Shown here: positions 53,555 to 63,007 of the stretch, piece by piece | How positions within the stretch are numbered: the stretch's first letter is position 1 | How the letters are laid out: each line of letters begins with the position of its first letter | Source of the DNA: Paenibacillus mendelii | Lineage (GTDB): Bacteria; Bacillota; Bacilli; Paenibacillales; Paenibacillaceae | Assembly: GCF_024498075.1 (NCBI RefSeq) | Contig: NZ_JANHOF010000001.1 | Span: 62,001 to 126,000, forward strand | Direction: 5' to 3' | DNA: 64,000 nucleotides | The notes under the pieces: model-generated | What the model was told of the DNA's origin: nothing | What the model saw: the letters and a program-made list of their open reading frames with translations, nothing else | Databases searched by the model: none | Translations under genes and position numbers: made by a program

Positions 53555-54630
53555 GCCAACCGTCGCAGCGTCTTACTGCCCTTGATTATGCGAGAGCCTG
53601 GGCGATCTTCGGAATGATAATCGTGAATTATAAGCTTGCCATGCAGGCTGAGAATGCTGACCCTGCATGGTTGCGAGCGATCGCGGGACTCTTTGAAGGG
53701 AGAGCCTCTGCTCTATTTGTTGTTCTGGCAGGCATCGGCGTGTCCTTAATGACTGCGAAAGCAAGACGTTCCATGGACAAGGACATTATTCGCCGGAATC
53801 GCAAAAGCCTGTACCGACGATCTGTTTTCCTGCTTACAGCAGGCATGCTGCTGCTGCTGATGGATTGGAACGCGGATATTCTGCACGATTACGCGGTGTT
53901 CATGCTTGTCGCAGCGGTATTGATGACCGTTTCCGATAAGCTGCTGCTGGGCTTAACCGTTGTTAGTCTATTACTATCTCAAATATGGCTGATCGTCTTT
54001 GATTACAGTAAGGGTTGGGATGCGAATTTTCACGCATATACGGACTTTTGGACAATGAATGGGTTTATTCGCAACCTGTTGTGGAATGGATTCCATCCTA
54101 TCTTCCCTTGGGTATGTTTTTTTCTAATTGGGATGTGGATCGGAAGAAAACGGTGGCTGGAGAAGGAGAACCAACGGAAAATTCTGATCTATTCCTTGTC
54201 TGGAACAGTCGTCCTCGAGATGCTGTCCTATTCCTTGATCACATGGACCTCGCCCATATTGGATCCTGAATCTGCAGCATATCTATTCGCGACGAAACCG
54301 ATGCCGCCCACCGTACTGTATGTTCTCTCCGCAGGTTGTTCGGCTCTAACCATCCTTTCAACCTGTCATTATGTGATTCATAAATTTGAGAATTCCCGTC
54401 TAAATCAAGCCATTATCCATACGGGGCAGCTGTCGTTATCTCATTATATAGGGCATATCATAATCGGATTAGGTTTTCTGGAAGCTATAAACTACTTAGA
54501 AAATGGAAAGCTTTCGTTTGCAATCGCCTATGGATGTGCTTATTTCATAATCGCCATTGTCTTTTCGCATGTGTGGAGAAAATGGATGAAAAGAGGTCCT
54601 GTGGAGTGGATCTTGAGAAGATTTTGTTGA
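53551..54630 (+). CDS. DUF418/DUF1624-type multi-pass membrane protein
   Basis: 359 residues, about nine to ten membrane helices. N-terminal RLTALDYARAWAIFGMIIVN and the arginine-rich loop after LAGIGVSLMTAKARRS are typical of the YeiB/DUF418 acyltransferase-like group. It may transfer acyl groups across the membrane or act as a transporter; no clear substrate. Translationally coupled to the upstream TetR gene. Confidence 0.75.
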   Translation: MSQPSQRLTALDYARAWAIFGMIIVNYKLAMQAENADPAWLRAIAGLFEGRASALFVVLAGIGVSLMTAKARRSMDKDIIRRNRKSLYRRSVFLLTAGMLLLLMDWNADILHDYAVFMLVAAVLMTVSDKLLLGLTVVSLLLSQIWLIVFDYSKGWDANFHAYTDFWTMNGFIRNLLWNGFHPIFPWVCFFLIGMWIGRKRWLEKENQRKILIYSLSGTVVLEMLSYSLITWTSPILDPESAAYLFATKPMPPTVLYVLSAGCSALTILSTCHYVIHKFENSRLNQAIIHTGQLSLSHYIGHIIIGLGFLEAINYLENGKLSFAIAYGCAYFIIAIVFSHVWRKWMKRGPVEWILRRFC

Positions 54631-54636
54631 TTACGT

Positions 54637-54846
54637 CTAGTTAACGCAGCAATCATACCTCATGGTTTTGGATTTAATCCAAACGCGAAGCGGCCCGATC
54701 GATTGCCAACCGCATGTAAGAGCTGCCGCGAGATCTCCGCTTTGTTCATAGCCTACAAGCGGCAGCCCAGGAAAGTCGGTCGCAACGATTGTGATAAGAT
54801 CCGACCATAGACTTTCTTCTGCATGGTTTTCACGGTTACCATCCAA
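54637..54846 (-). pseudogene. GNAT acetyltransferase C-terminal remnant
   Basis: The frame from ATG 54846 gives 69 residues, of which PGLPLVGYEQSGDLAAALTC and GWQSIGPLRVWIK resemble the last part of a GNAT fold. The catalytic acetyl-CoA loop is missing. It lies 30 bp downstream of the DUF2277 gene. Confidence 0.5.
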
Positions 54847-54876
54847 TTCTCATCCGTAGATGTTCATGCTTGACTC

Positions 54877-55152
54877 TTACTCCTGGCTTCCGAACCGGAT
54901 CGCGTTTCTAGCTCGTGCCCGTTCAATCTCGATCTCACGGTTTCGCGGTTCGGCATTCGTTACGAGCGAAGCTAATAATTTGCGGGCAGCTTCAGTTACT
55001 TCCTCGATGGCCAGTTGAAACGCCTCTTCATTTGCCTTTGAAGGTGAATTGAATCCAGACAGCTTTCTGACGAATTGAAGAGAAGCCGCTTGAATTTCAT
55101 CTTCCGTTGCTGGAGGGTCGAAATTAAATAGCGTTTTAATATTTCTGCACAT
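54877..55152 (-). CDS. DUF2277 protein
   Basis: 91 residues with the family opening MCRNIKTLFNFDPPATEDEI and the helical LQFVRKLSGFNSPSKANEEA region, matching DUF2277. The function is unknown; the fold is helical and cytoplasmic. Confidence 0.8.
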   Translation of the reverse strand: MCRNIKTLFNFDPPATEDEIQAASLQFVRKLSGFNSPSKANEEAFQLAIEEVTEAARKLLASLVTNAEPRNREIEIERARARNAIRFGSQE

Positions 55153-55289
55153 CCTGATTACTCCTTTGAGTGTTGGTTTAGGTTTATTTTACATGATCCC
55201 TTTCCATACTTCCAAGTGATTACCTTTATTGTCCCCATTGATAATCGGGCTGGGTGTTACCTTCTGCCGCGTGTATCAGGAAATTGGGA

Positions 55290-55907
55290 TTACAAGTGAG
55301 TTGGCAAACCATGGAGATACATCTCTATACAGTCTGTGTTTTGTTTCAGCACTGTCATCGTTTGAGGGTTGGGCTGCATGTATATGATGGGAAAGTCCGA
55401 TTCGTCGTATTCCTCACGTACTGGAAAAGCCAATTTTTCTTTATTAATGGAGAATTCAGCGTTAATCCCAACCTTATTGCCACGCGCATCCAGCCGGATC
55501 CATTGTCCAATAGATCTCAAATAAACCGCATTTAAAGCGTGTATGCAGTAACCTGTATCTGGTGTATCGCCAATCGTAAGTCGTTGATAACAAAACCCGG
55601 CAGGTACATCTTTGCTTCTTAATAAGCTACACAGGAGATTAGACTTCGCATAACAAATCCCTTCTTTATACAGGAGAACCTCCGAAGCCTTGCATGTGAT
55701 TCGAGTACTTTGAATGTCCCAGGAATGGGAGATCTCATCACGAACAAATTCATAGGCCTTTCTTACAAAGTCTTGCTCATTGGATGATGCAGCGTATAAT
55801 TCTGATGCAATTTCTTGGATGTCCGGATGACGAAAGTCGAGCTCTTCCGTTTCAGCCAAATAATCGTCCAATGAATTCGATTCACATGACAAAATCAATC
55901 TGATCAC
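55290..55907 (-). CDS. Transglutaminase-like protein
   Basis: 205 residues with a transglutaminase-core triad: Cys in EGICYAKSNLLCSLLRS, His in CIHALNAVYLR and Asp in WIRLDARGNK. In bacteria such proteins are often proteases or cyclases. It is cytoplasmic, with no signal. Start GTG or ATG near 55907. It precedes no co-directional partner. Confidence 0.78.
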   Translation of the reverse strand: MIRLILSCESNSLDDYLAETEELDFRHPDIQEIASELYAASSNEQDFVRKAYEFVRDEISHSWDIQSTRITCKASEVLLYKEGICYAKSNLLCSLLRSKDVPAGFCYQRLTIGDTPDTGYCIHALNAVYLRSIGQWIRLDARGNKVGINAEFSINKEKLAFPVREEYDESDFPIIYMQPNPQTMTVLKQNTDCIEMYLHGLPTHL

Positions 55908-55948
55908 CTCAATTGTTCAATAATATGTTAACTTCAGAATAGATTCAG

Positions 55949-56599
55949 TTAATCTTTAACGATTAACCCGAAGAGATTTGCGAATACGTAAGCTTGTTCC
56001 CGGGAAATGATACAACCTCTCAGATCCTCTACCTCAACGCCTAATCCATCAAATTCGCAATCGCTCAAATCCATTCCTTCTAAATTCACACCCGCTAATT
56101 GAGCTTGATCGATATTGGTCTTGAGCAATGACATTTTTTTCAATTTGGAGTTGTACAAATCCGCATTCTGGAACGAACATTCATGGATTATGACCTGCTT
56201 GAACTGCGCAAAACGAAATGTGGCGTAATTGCCCATACAATGACTAAAGACAACATTCATGATCGTAGATTGAGACAGATCTGTTCCGACAAGCTTACAG
56301 TTTCTGAACTCTGTTCGATGTATAATTGCGTAACTGAAATCAACATTCGATAGGTCACATTTCTCGAATATAACGTCCGTGAGCTCAATCTGATGAAAGG
56401 ATGAGTCCGTGAAGGTTACGTTATTGAATATGATTTTGTCAAAGGATACTTTGCCAGCTTCACGATTATCCAAGGAAACGTCACTCACGACGCCCATTTC
56501 GAAGAAATCCTCCGATTGTATGTCTGGAATGCTAAGTTCGGGTAGATTCACGGGTATTCTAGGTGATTCTAATTTCAAATCTTTCTTTATATTTATCAT
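55949..56599 (-). CDS. Pentapeptide-repeat protein
   Basis: 216 residues with about 20 pentapeptide-like repeats of the A(D/N)LXX form (CDLSNVDFSYA, NADLYNSKLKK, AQLAGVNLEGMDLSDCEF), predicting a right-handed quadrilateral beta helix. Some such proteins mimic DNA and protect gyrase, but no such activity can be assigned here. Confidence 0.75.
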   Translation of the reverse strand: MINIKKDLKLESPRIPVNLPELSIPDIQSEDFFEMGVVSDVSLDNREAGKVSFDKIIFNNVTFTDSSFHQIELTDVIFEKCDLSNVDFSYAIIHRTEFRNCKLVGTDLSQSTIMNVVFSHCMGNYATFRFAQFKQVIIHECSFQNADLYNSKLKKMSLLKTNIDQAQLAGVNLEGMDLSDCEFDGLGVEVEDLRGCIISREQAYVFANLFGLIVKD

Positions 56600-56795
56600 G
56601 CAGCTTCCTCACTTTGGATCGAATTAATAAGTTACTTTTCAAGAGCTTATTCCCTTGTTCTTATTCACAGACTATCAGAACATGTGTTTGTAAGCAAGCC
56701 TTGAATCCCCCGCATCTCCCCCTCTTCATTAATGCAATACCTCATGTCCATTACAATTCTCCCACAGTGGAAGATTTTATAATATCGCTTGCTCG

Positions 56796-56808
56796 TGACG
56801 TAACGTCA
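56796..56808. promoter_or_regulatory. Palindrome upstream of the MerR gene
   Basis: TGACGTAACGTCA is a perfect 13-bp palindrome 31 bp upstream of the merR-like start; a TATAAT box lies just upstream (about 56778). Possible operator. Confidence 0.45.
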
Positions 56809-56839
56809 TATGCTTAAATGGAAGCAAGGAGGTGAACGT

Positions 56840-57607
56840 ATGAATGAAACACTATATACCGTGGGCCGACTAGCGGAACTTACCGGTACAACAATCCGGA
56901 CCATTCAATATTATGACAAAATCGGTCTGCTAGTGGCCAAACGCTACGGCGACAAAAACTCGAGGCTTTATAATGAAAGCGATTTGGTGAAGCTGCAGCA
57001 AATTCTTTTCTACAGAAAACTGGGTCTGTCTTTAAAAGAAATCCAACAAAACTGCTTAAGCTACAATAATCACCAGGATTTGATGCGAATCTTAGAACAG
57101 CAGCAAGAGATGCTTTTCAGGAAGGAAATGGAGATTAAAGCGGATATGGCCGTCATTGGTGCCATCCTATCAACGATGACAACGGATAACGATTATAACT
57201 TGGAAGCGATCATGAAGCTAACCCTTCACTTGAATAAAAGCACCATATTGGAATACACAAATATCGCGTTTGATCCTAAGACGACTGCTGCCTTTCAAGA
57301 GAATGATCCCGATCATGATAAGACCGTTGAGATTTACTGGAGATGGAAAAGATTGCTCTTGGAAGCCATCTCCCTGAAGTATAACGGAATCAAGCCCGAT
57401 AGCGATTCTGGTTATCGGCTCGGCAAGAAATGGGCTGCCTTCATCCATCTGGCGACGAATGACAATAAAGAGATGATGGAGGCTTATTTGAGAACCAATC
57501 AACAGAGTGAGAGCTGGCCTGCTGAGGACAAATTATTAATGGATTATTGCGATGATTTTATCGAAAATGCTTATCATTACTATCTTAGGAAAGAGGATTT
57601 GACATGA
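56840..57607 (+). CDS. MerR-family regulator with C-terminal ligand domain
   Basis: 255 residues. N-terminal MerR HTH (LYTVGRLAELTGTTIRTIQYYDKIGLL) with wing YNESDLVKLQQI and dimerisation coiled coil. The C-terminal domain of about 150 residues is TipAS/GyrI-like in size and contains no cysteine cluster for metals. ATG 56840 has AAGGAGGTGAACGT. It overlaps the hydrolase start (ATGA), so it is co-translated with it. Confidence 0.85.
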   Translation: MNETLYTVGRLAELTGTTIRTIQYYDKIGLLVAKRYGDKNSRLYNESDLVKLQQILFYRKLGLSLKEIQQNCLSYNNHQDLMRILEQQQEMLFRKEMEIKADMAVIGAILSTMTTDNDYNLEAIMKLTLHLNKSTILEYTNIAFDPKTTAAFQENDPDHDKTVEIYWRWKRLLLEAISLKYNGIKPDSDSGYRLGKKWAAFIHLATNDNKEMMEAYLRTNQQSESWPAEDKLLMDYCDDFIENAYHYYLRKEDLT

Positions 57608-58593
57608 AGAGGTTTATGAAGAGGTTTCTCATTGGATTTCTTGTTATAGTCATCGTGGGTACGGCGCTTCTATTTATATTTAGGGATGACTCCACGATCG
57701 GCCATTTCACCTCCGACGAAGGCGAGCAGGATTTCCAATCCGCATACCAGGAAGCGATGTCACTCCTTCCGCAGCCGGTTGATACACGTGACATAGAGAC
57801 GGAGTTTGGCACCGTCCGTATCTACTATTTCACGAAGGAGGAGAACAAGCACAAGGAGCCCATTCTTCTGCTGCCAGGTCGCTCTTCCTCCACTCCCATG
57901 TGGGAACCTAACTTGGAGGGACTGATGGGTGAAAGGCCCGTGTATACAATTGATCTGCTCGGAGAGCCGGGAATGAGTGTTCAGACTAAAGAGATCAAAA
58001 CTCAGGAAGACCAGGCTCAATGGCTGCATGAAGTACTAACTTCTCTGGATGTAGACAACGTGCACCTTATGGGTGTATCCATCGGTGGATGGACGACAAT
58101 GAATCTGCTCCGTTATAATCCAGAGAAGATAGCTTCAGTTAGCTTGCTGGATCCTGTCTTCGTCTTTCAACCTATCTCGATCAAAATGATCCTTGCATCC
58201 ATCCCAGCCTCTGTTCCCTTCGTACCGAAATTCATCCGGGAAAAGATGCTAAGTTACATCGCCGGTGGAGCCAAAGCCGATGACAGTGAACCCATTGCTA
58301 AATTAATCGAGTCAGGCATGCGCAACTATAAACTCAAATTGCCGGGACCGGATCAAATAAGCGATGAAGAGTTGAAAAGCATATCGGTACCCGTTCTGGC
58401 GATCATGGCCGAGAACAGTACGATGCATAATTCTGAACAAGCTGTAGCCCAAGGAAAGAAGCTAGTACAAGATATTGATATTATGAATTGGCCGAATGCA
58501 TCGCATGCCATCAATGGGGAGTTCGCGGATGAAATCAATACGAGAATACTCGAGTTTGTGAAGCTGCATTCCCGTGATGACAACGGTAGTTAA
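57604..58593 (+). CDS. Membrane-anchored alpha/beta hydrolase
   Basis: 329 residues. N-terminal anchor (LIGFLVIVIVGTALLFIF) followed by an extracellular hydrolase domain with nucleophile elbow GVSIGGW, oxyanion region LLLPGRSSS, acid in VLAIMAENS region and His in NASHAINGE. It hydrolyses an ester or similar bond; substrate unknown. Translationally coupled to the MerR gene, so its expression likely responds to a small molecule sensed by MerR. Confidence 0.83.
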   Translation: MKRFMKRFLIGFLVIVIVGTALLFIFRDDSTIGHFTSDEGEQDFQSAYQEAMSLLPQPVDTRDIETEFGTVRIYYFTKEENKHKEPILLLPGRSSSTPMWEPNLEGLMGERPVYTIDLLGEPGMSVQTKEIKTQEDQAQWLHEVLTSLDVDNVHLMGVSIGGWTTMNLLRYNPEKIASVSLLDPVFVFQPISIKMILASIPASVPFVPKFIREKMLSYIAGGAKADDSEPIAKLIESGMRNYKLKLPGPDQISDEELKSISVPVLAIMAENSTMHNSEQAVAQGKKLVQDIDIMNWPNASHAINGEFADEINTRILEFVKLHSRDDNGS

Positions 58594-58643
58594 ACGGACT
58601 TATGAGATCTCGATGACCATACGTTAGTCTAAGTCGCAATCCA

Positions 58644-59540
58644 TCATTGAAAGAACCTTGGAAATTCCTCTTTTAAGTGGTAGATATCGTTTTCTTTGAA
58701 GAAGCTCAGGCGTTCCCTCTTTACCGGATCCAAGACTTCGGATTGCTCCAGATTCACTTCAGAGAGATATCTTCTTGTCCATTCTCTTGGTGAATCATAG
58801 AACTGGATGATTTCGTTGTAAGCATACGTAGGTATCAACTCCAGATCCAGTGCCTGTTTAAATAAGGATGGGTCTACGCTTAGAGGTGCAACGACATGAA
58901 CATGGCTGCGCGCCAGACTATCCCTACCTACTTGACTGCGGACGGCTACGGTTAGCGTTTCGGTAAGACTCACTCCGGCCTTACTCAATATCGGTATCCA
59001 TCTATTCACATAACTGCTGGCTTGATTAATGATATCGGATACGTGCAAGACCTCCATGTCCTTTATGGCGAGGTCGAGCGGCTTGCCCTCATGATCGGTG
59101 ACGAACAAGTCTCCGGATTTGAATAGGAAAATATGAGGAATCCCCAGTCTAGCAGCAACGGGAATTGAAAAGAACCAATCTCTGCGTTCACCGCCGGAAA
59201 TGATGGACGGTCTGGTGCTGCTATGCGATAGATAATAATCGACCAGCGTATCAATGGATTTCAAGTACGACGGATCATCTTGTACCGTTTGATTAATCAT
59301 GGCAGCGATCTCAATCACTTGCCGCTCTCTTGACTCTGTCTCTTTTAAGAGATTCGTAATTTGCGTTAATAGGTGCTTGGCAGCATGTGCACCAGCGATA
59401 TTCTGGGTGTTGATATAGTATGGACCCGGTCTTCCTGACGTATACCAGAAGGCATCATCATGTTGGTTCGTTCTAACGGCCAATCCCTTCGTATCTATTA
59501 ATCTCTCTAATAGCATTCGAGATGCATCCATATTCGACAT
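58644..59540 (-). CDS. Orotate phosphoribosyltransferase-like protein
   Basis: 298 residues. N-terminal and central regions resemble OPRT: FWYTSGRPGPYYINTQNIAG and SGGERRDWFFSIPVAARL. The PRPP-binding loop, normally VxVEDvxTTG, reads VSDIINQASS, so catalysis is doubtful. The protein is longer than PyrE (about 210) with an extra C-terminal domain. It is isolated from other pyrimidine genes. ATG 59540 has AGAGGTGAGGG. It may be a nucleotide-binding regulator. Confidence 0.6.
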   Translation of the reverse strand: MSNMDASRMLLERLIDTKGLAVRTNQHDDAFWYTSGRPGPYYINTQNIAGAHAAKHLLTQITNLLKETESRERQVIEIAAMINQTVQDDPSYLKSIDTLVDYYLSHSSTRPSIISGGERRDWFFSIPVAARLGIPHIFLFKSGDLFVTDHEGKPLDLAIKDMEVLHVSDIINQASSYVNRWIPILSKAGVSLTETLTVAVRSQVGRDSLARSHVHVVAPLSVDPSLFKQALDLELIPTYAYNEIIQFYDSPREWTRRYLSEVNLEQSEVLDPVKRERLSFFKENDIYHLKEEFPRFFQ

Positions 59541-59757
59541 GTCCCTCACCTCTTTTTCCATAATCTCACTGGTTATTGTACTTTAATCTGGCATTCATTA
59601 ACAATATGTACTTATTATTTCTAGTCTATGATCGTGAAGCACTTCGAAAAATAGGCCTGTGCTGCCGTCCATATACGAAGAAGCAGGCCGCCGCGGCGAC
59701 CTGCTCGACATTATAAAGTCAAACATAATTTAGAGTGCTAACATCCTATATCATGCA

Positions 59758-60546
59758 TTACTCGCTAATAGCTGCAGATAGCCATGCGCGATTGTGATTC
59801 CAGTTCACTTCTACCGGTGTTTCAAAAAAATCGGATAACACAGCGCTGCTTAGTACTTCATTGGTTCGCCCTTGAGCAAACACCGTTCCACGCCGGATCA
59901 GAATCGTATGCGTAAAATTCGGAACGATTTCCTCGATGTGGTGGGTTACAAACAGCATGTGAGGCGCCTCCGGAGCTGCTGCCAGCTCTCGGATGCTCTT
60001 GAGCAACGCTTCTCTCGATATAAAATCCAGACCATTGCAGGCTTCATCCAAAACCAGCAGCTTCGGAGAAGCCATCAACGCCCGGGCAATCAAGATCTTC
60101 TGCTTCTCCCCTTGTGAACAGCCCTGATAGACACGGTCAATGAGATGGGCGCACCCAAGCTGCTTCATCCACATCGCCGCCTGTTCGTAGTCCTCTTCGG
60201 TCGGTTTATCATAGAGACCAATCGATGCATGCTTGCCGCTAATGACGACATGCTGGGTACGTTCATTCGCATGGATTCTTTCCTGCAGCGAAGAGCTGAC
60301 CCAGCCGATCGATTTGCGCAGCACGCGGAGATCCACCTCACCAAAGCGATGACCCAAGACCGAAACTTGACCCTCTGTCGGCCAGATATAGCCATTAATC
60401 ATATTAAGAAGCGTCGTCTTCCCTGAACCGTTCAAGCCCAGCACAGCCCAGTGCTCGCCAGGATTGACCCTCCAATTCACATGATCGATTATGGTTTGGT
60501 TATCTCTCCGCCAGGACACGTCCTTAATATCAATAACTGAATTCAT
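59758..60546 (-). CDS. Stand-alone ABC ATPase (YlmA type)
   Basis: 262 residues. Walker A GLNGSGKTTLL (37-47), an ABC-signature-like CSQGEKQK, Walker B LLVLDEACNGLD and H-loop VTHH. No permease gene is adjacent. YlmA-like proteins are free-standing ATPases of unknown cargo. ATG 60546 has GGAG 8 bases upstream. Confidence 0.83.
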   Translation of the reverse strand: MNSVIDIKDVSWRRDNQTIIDHVNWRVNPGEHWAVLGLNGSGKTTLLNMINGYIWPTEGQVSVLGHRFGEVDLRVLRKSIGWVSSSLQERIHANERTQHVVISGKHASIGLYDKPTEEDYEQAAMWMKQLGCAHLIDRVYQGCSQGEKQKILIARALMASPKLLVLDEACNGLDFISREALLKSIRELAAAPEAPHMLFVTHHIEEIVPNFTHTILIRRGTVFAQGRTNEVLSSAVLSDFFETPVEVNWNHNRAWLSAAISE

Positions 60547-60613
60547 GGTGTAAACTCCCATCCTCTGATTTCAACATGGATACAGCAACGTAGTATGTGA
60601 TTGCTATCGATTA

Positions 60614-61657
60614 TTATTTGGCCACGATTCCAGGATTAGCATTCATTATTGCCTCAGTAGTCTTCCAAAGTCGAGGCAGAAACTGAATGCCGTCCTCGGA
60701 TCGATGGCGTAAATCCTGTGCCGAGTTTATACCAAGGTCAGCTACCATCGCCTCAAAAGCAGGAACAAGCGAATGCTGCAATTCCGGAGGAGCATCGGCA
60801 GCAAGAATCTTGTGACAGCGTGCGAAGGTCGCAACGATCCAGAAAATCGCTTCATGATGATTTCCGCTGTGAATGAGATCAAGACTACCGTCGATCGCGA
60901 TCGATCGCGCTGAAGCTGTAATATCCGTACTGAAGAAGAACGGTGTCGTGGCCACGGCTGCAGCGGCATCGAATGTGCGAGCTAGCTCATTGAGATGATG
61001 CTCAACACGTTGAGGCGTCAGATGTGTACAGCCGAGCAGCTCCAATAGTTCGGGATAGAGACTAGCATGTCCGTATTCCGTAAGAACTTCACGGGCAGCA
61101 AGGTAACGGAGCCGCACAGTGGGATTACGGAGCGCTGCTACGAGAAGGACATGGGTCATAACAGCAGTCGGGAACAGCCATGAGGTCACACGATCATGCA
61201 GCGGTGCTGAGATATCGATCGCCCTAAGCCCATTCTCCACCTTCTGCCGGGCATTCTCACATCGGCGCTCTACCCACTCCCGCTCAGCGAAGTGCTGAGA
61301 TACCTGAGTTTGCAATTGCCGCAAATGTCCCGTAGGATCAATAATGATGGTGTCCATACGAAAACTGCCTGCGAGGTGATAGGAGCTCAGAATCTCTTCG
61401 AATGAAGCGAACTCATTCCAGGATAGATAGGTGATCTCCAGCAGAGCGCCTTGGAAGACGAACTTCCCGAGCTTGAGCGGAGGCTCTTTCTCGGCTGTAA
61501 CGACCACGACGTCAATATCTGAAGCAGCGGATAACTCCTGATCGTCAGGGAGCCCAACCGTCGAACCGCTGAAATAAGCCCCCCGAAACCAATTCTCCCG
61601 GCTGGCAAACTTCATCACCCATTCCGTCGCTGCAGTTCTCGCGTTTCCAACTCTCAT
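60614..61657 (-). CDS. Nucleotidyltransferase-domain protein
   Basis: 347 residues. N-terminal nucleotidyltransferase signature GSTVGLPDDQELSAASDIDV (GS...DxD) with the second catalytic region FQGALLEITYLS, then a helical C-terminal domain. It may adenylylate a small molecule such as an aminoglycoside; substrate not readable. ATG 61657 has AGGAGG 9 bases upstream. Confidence 0.72.
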   Translation of the reverse strand: MRVGNARTAATEWVMKFASRENWFRGAYFSGSTVGLPDDQELSAASDIDVVVVTAEKEPPLKLGKFVFQGALLEITYLSWNEFASFEEILSSYHLAGSFRMDTIIIDPTGHLRQLQTQVSQHFAEREWVERRCENARQKVENGLRAIDISAPLHDRVTSWLFPTAVMTHVLLVAALRNPTVRLRYLAAREVLTEYGHASLYPELLELLGCTHLTPQRVEHHLNELARTFDAAAAVATTPFFFSTDITASARSIAIDGSLDLIHSGNHHEAIFWIVATFARCHKILAADAPPELQHSLVPAFEAMVADLGINSAQDLRHRSEDGIQFLPRLWKTTEAIMNANPGIVAK

Positions 61658-61754
61658 CAATATCAACCTCCTATTATAAAGTTTCACTTGACGGCATTAT
61701 AGATTAATCGTAAGGATGACTCTTTACCCCCCATTCATATCCAATAAGACTACA

Positions 61755-61780
61755 AACAGACCGCCTTCAAGCAGTCTGTT
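61755..61780 (-). terminator. Hairpin after the serine hydrolase gene
   Basis: AACAGAC/GTCTGTT perfect 7-bp stem with a 12-base loop; T-rich TGTAGTC follows. Confidence 0.45.
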
Positions 61781-61801
61781 CTCGTGGGTTTATGGACTTT
61801 A

Positions 61802-62944
61802 TCAAATTTCACAGGATGCATACACCGCTTGTTCAAACTCTTTGGCTACAGGGGAACTCGCTCCGCCAATATTAGATAGATTCATCATGAGCAAAGCAGC
61901 CAGTCCCTTCTCAGGATCTACCCAAAAATGAGTGCCGTATGCCCCGCTCCAACCATAGCTGCCATTCGTCAGAGAAGTATCGGCATTCTCTTTATCCACA
62001 ATAACACGAACCCCAAGCCCCCACACTTGGCCTGCATACAATTTCTCAGGCAATTGATTCGAACGCATCTCTATGATCGACTCTCTCTTGAGTATGCGCA
62101 CCCCCTCATACTCCCCTTCATTAACTAACATCTGAACAAACCGAAGATAGTCCTGCGCCGTTCCGAACAGTCCAGCTGCGCCCGAAAAATACCCGTTACG
62201 GTTGGCATCCACAATCGATGCGAGCAAGTCGGTACGGGTTACATCATTGAGGCTGCCTTCGTTCGCTTCATAAAGCACAGCTGTTCTTTTCTTCTGCTCT
62301 TCCGATAAAATAAATCGGGTATCGGGCATCTGCAGCGGTTCGAATAGATGTGTGATTAAGAATTGTTGTAAATCAAGACCGGATACCACTTCAATAATTC
62401 TACCTAGAATATCAAAAGCAAGTAACCCACTATATCCAGTCGCGGTTCCCGGCTGAAAATCAAGAACGATTGTACTCCACTTGGAAATCCGTTCTTCCAA
62501 CGTATCCTCTGCTGACATAACCTTCGCACTAGCTTCCTGACTGACCTGGCCCATTCCAAGACCACTCGTATGATTTAGCAGATCTATGATGCAGATGTAT
62601 CGTTCTGCAGGTTCAACCGCATAATCTGAAGCATTCTCTCCTGCCGAGCGATCTGATACGACAGCTTTCATAGCAGCATACTCAGGCAAGTAAGCATGAA
62701 TTGGATCGGTAAGCTTGAGCTTCCCTTGCTCCACTAATAGTAAAGCTGCCACCGCTAGGATCGGCTTGGTCATGGATGCAAGGCGATATATCGTATTGGC
62801 CTTCACTTCTTCTTTCTTATCCATATTCGCGTATCCGACTGTCTGGGAATAGATGATTTGTCCATTCTGCAGAACAACAGCTGCTGCTCCTGCAATTTCA
62901 TTGTTATCAATACGTCTGATCAAATTTTCAGTTATAGCTGTCAT
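61802..62944 (-). CDS. Class C beta-lactamase-fold serine hydrolase
   Basis: 380 residues. SxxK nucleophile in LASMTKPI (about residue 57). The second motif, usually YxN, reads YSG (TGYSGLLAFDI). The third is GWSGAYGTHFW in place of KTG. These fit esterase or peptidase EstB/PBP4-type members rather than a true beta-lactamase. No signal peptide. AAGGTG precedes ATG. It would hydrolyse esters or small amides in the cytoplasm. Confidence 0.82.
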   Translation of the reverse strand: MTAITENLIRRIDNNEIAGAAAVVLQNGQIIYSQTVGYANMDKKEEVKANTIYRLASMTKPILAVAALLLVEQGKLKLTDPIHAYLPEYAAMKAVVSDRSAGENASDYAVEPAERYICIIDLLNHTSGLGMGQVSQEASAKVMSAEDTLEERISKWSTIVLDFQPGTATGYSGLLAFDILGRIIEVVSGLDLQQFLITHLFEPLQMPDTRFILSEEQKKRTAVLYEANEGSLNDVTRTDLLASIVDANRNGYFSGAAGLFGTAQDYLRFVQMLVNEGEYEGVRILKRESIIEMRSNQLPEKLYAGQVWGLGVRVIVDKENADTSLTNGSYGWSGAYGTHFWVDPEKGLAALLMMNLSNIGGASSPVAKEFEQAVYASCEI

Positions 62945-63007
62945 TGGATCACCTTCTATTCTGTACTTGTTCTCCTACAAACTATACCATAATTTGTGAG
63001 ATATGAT

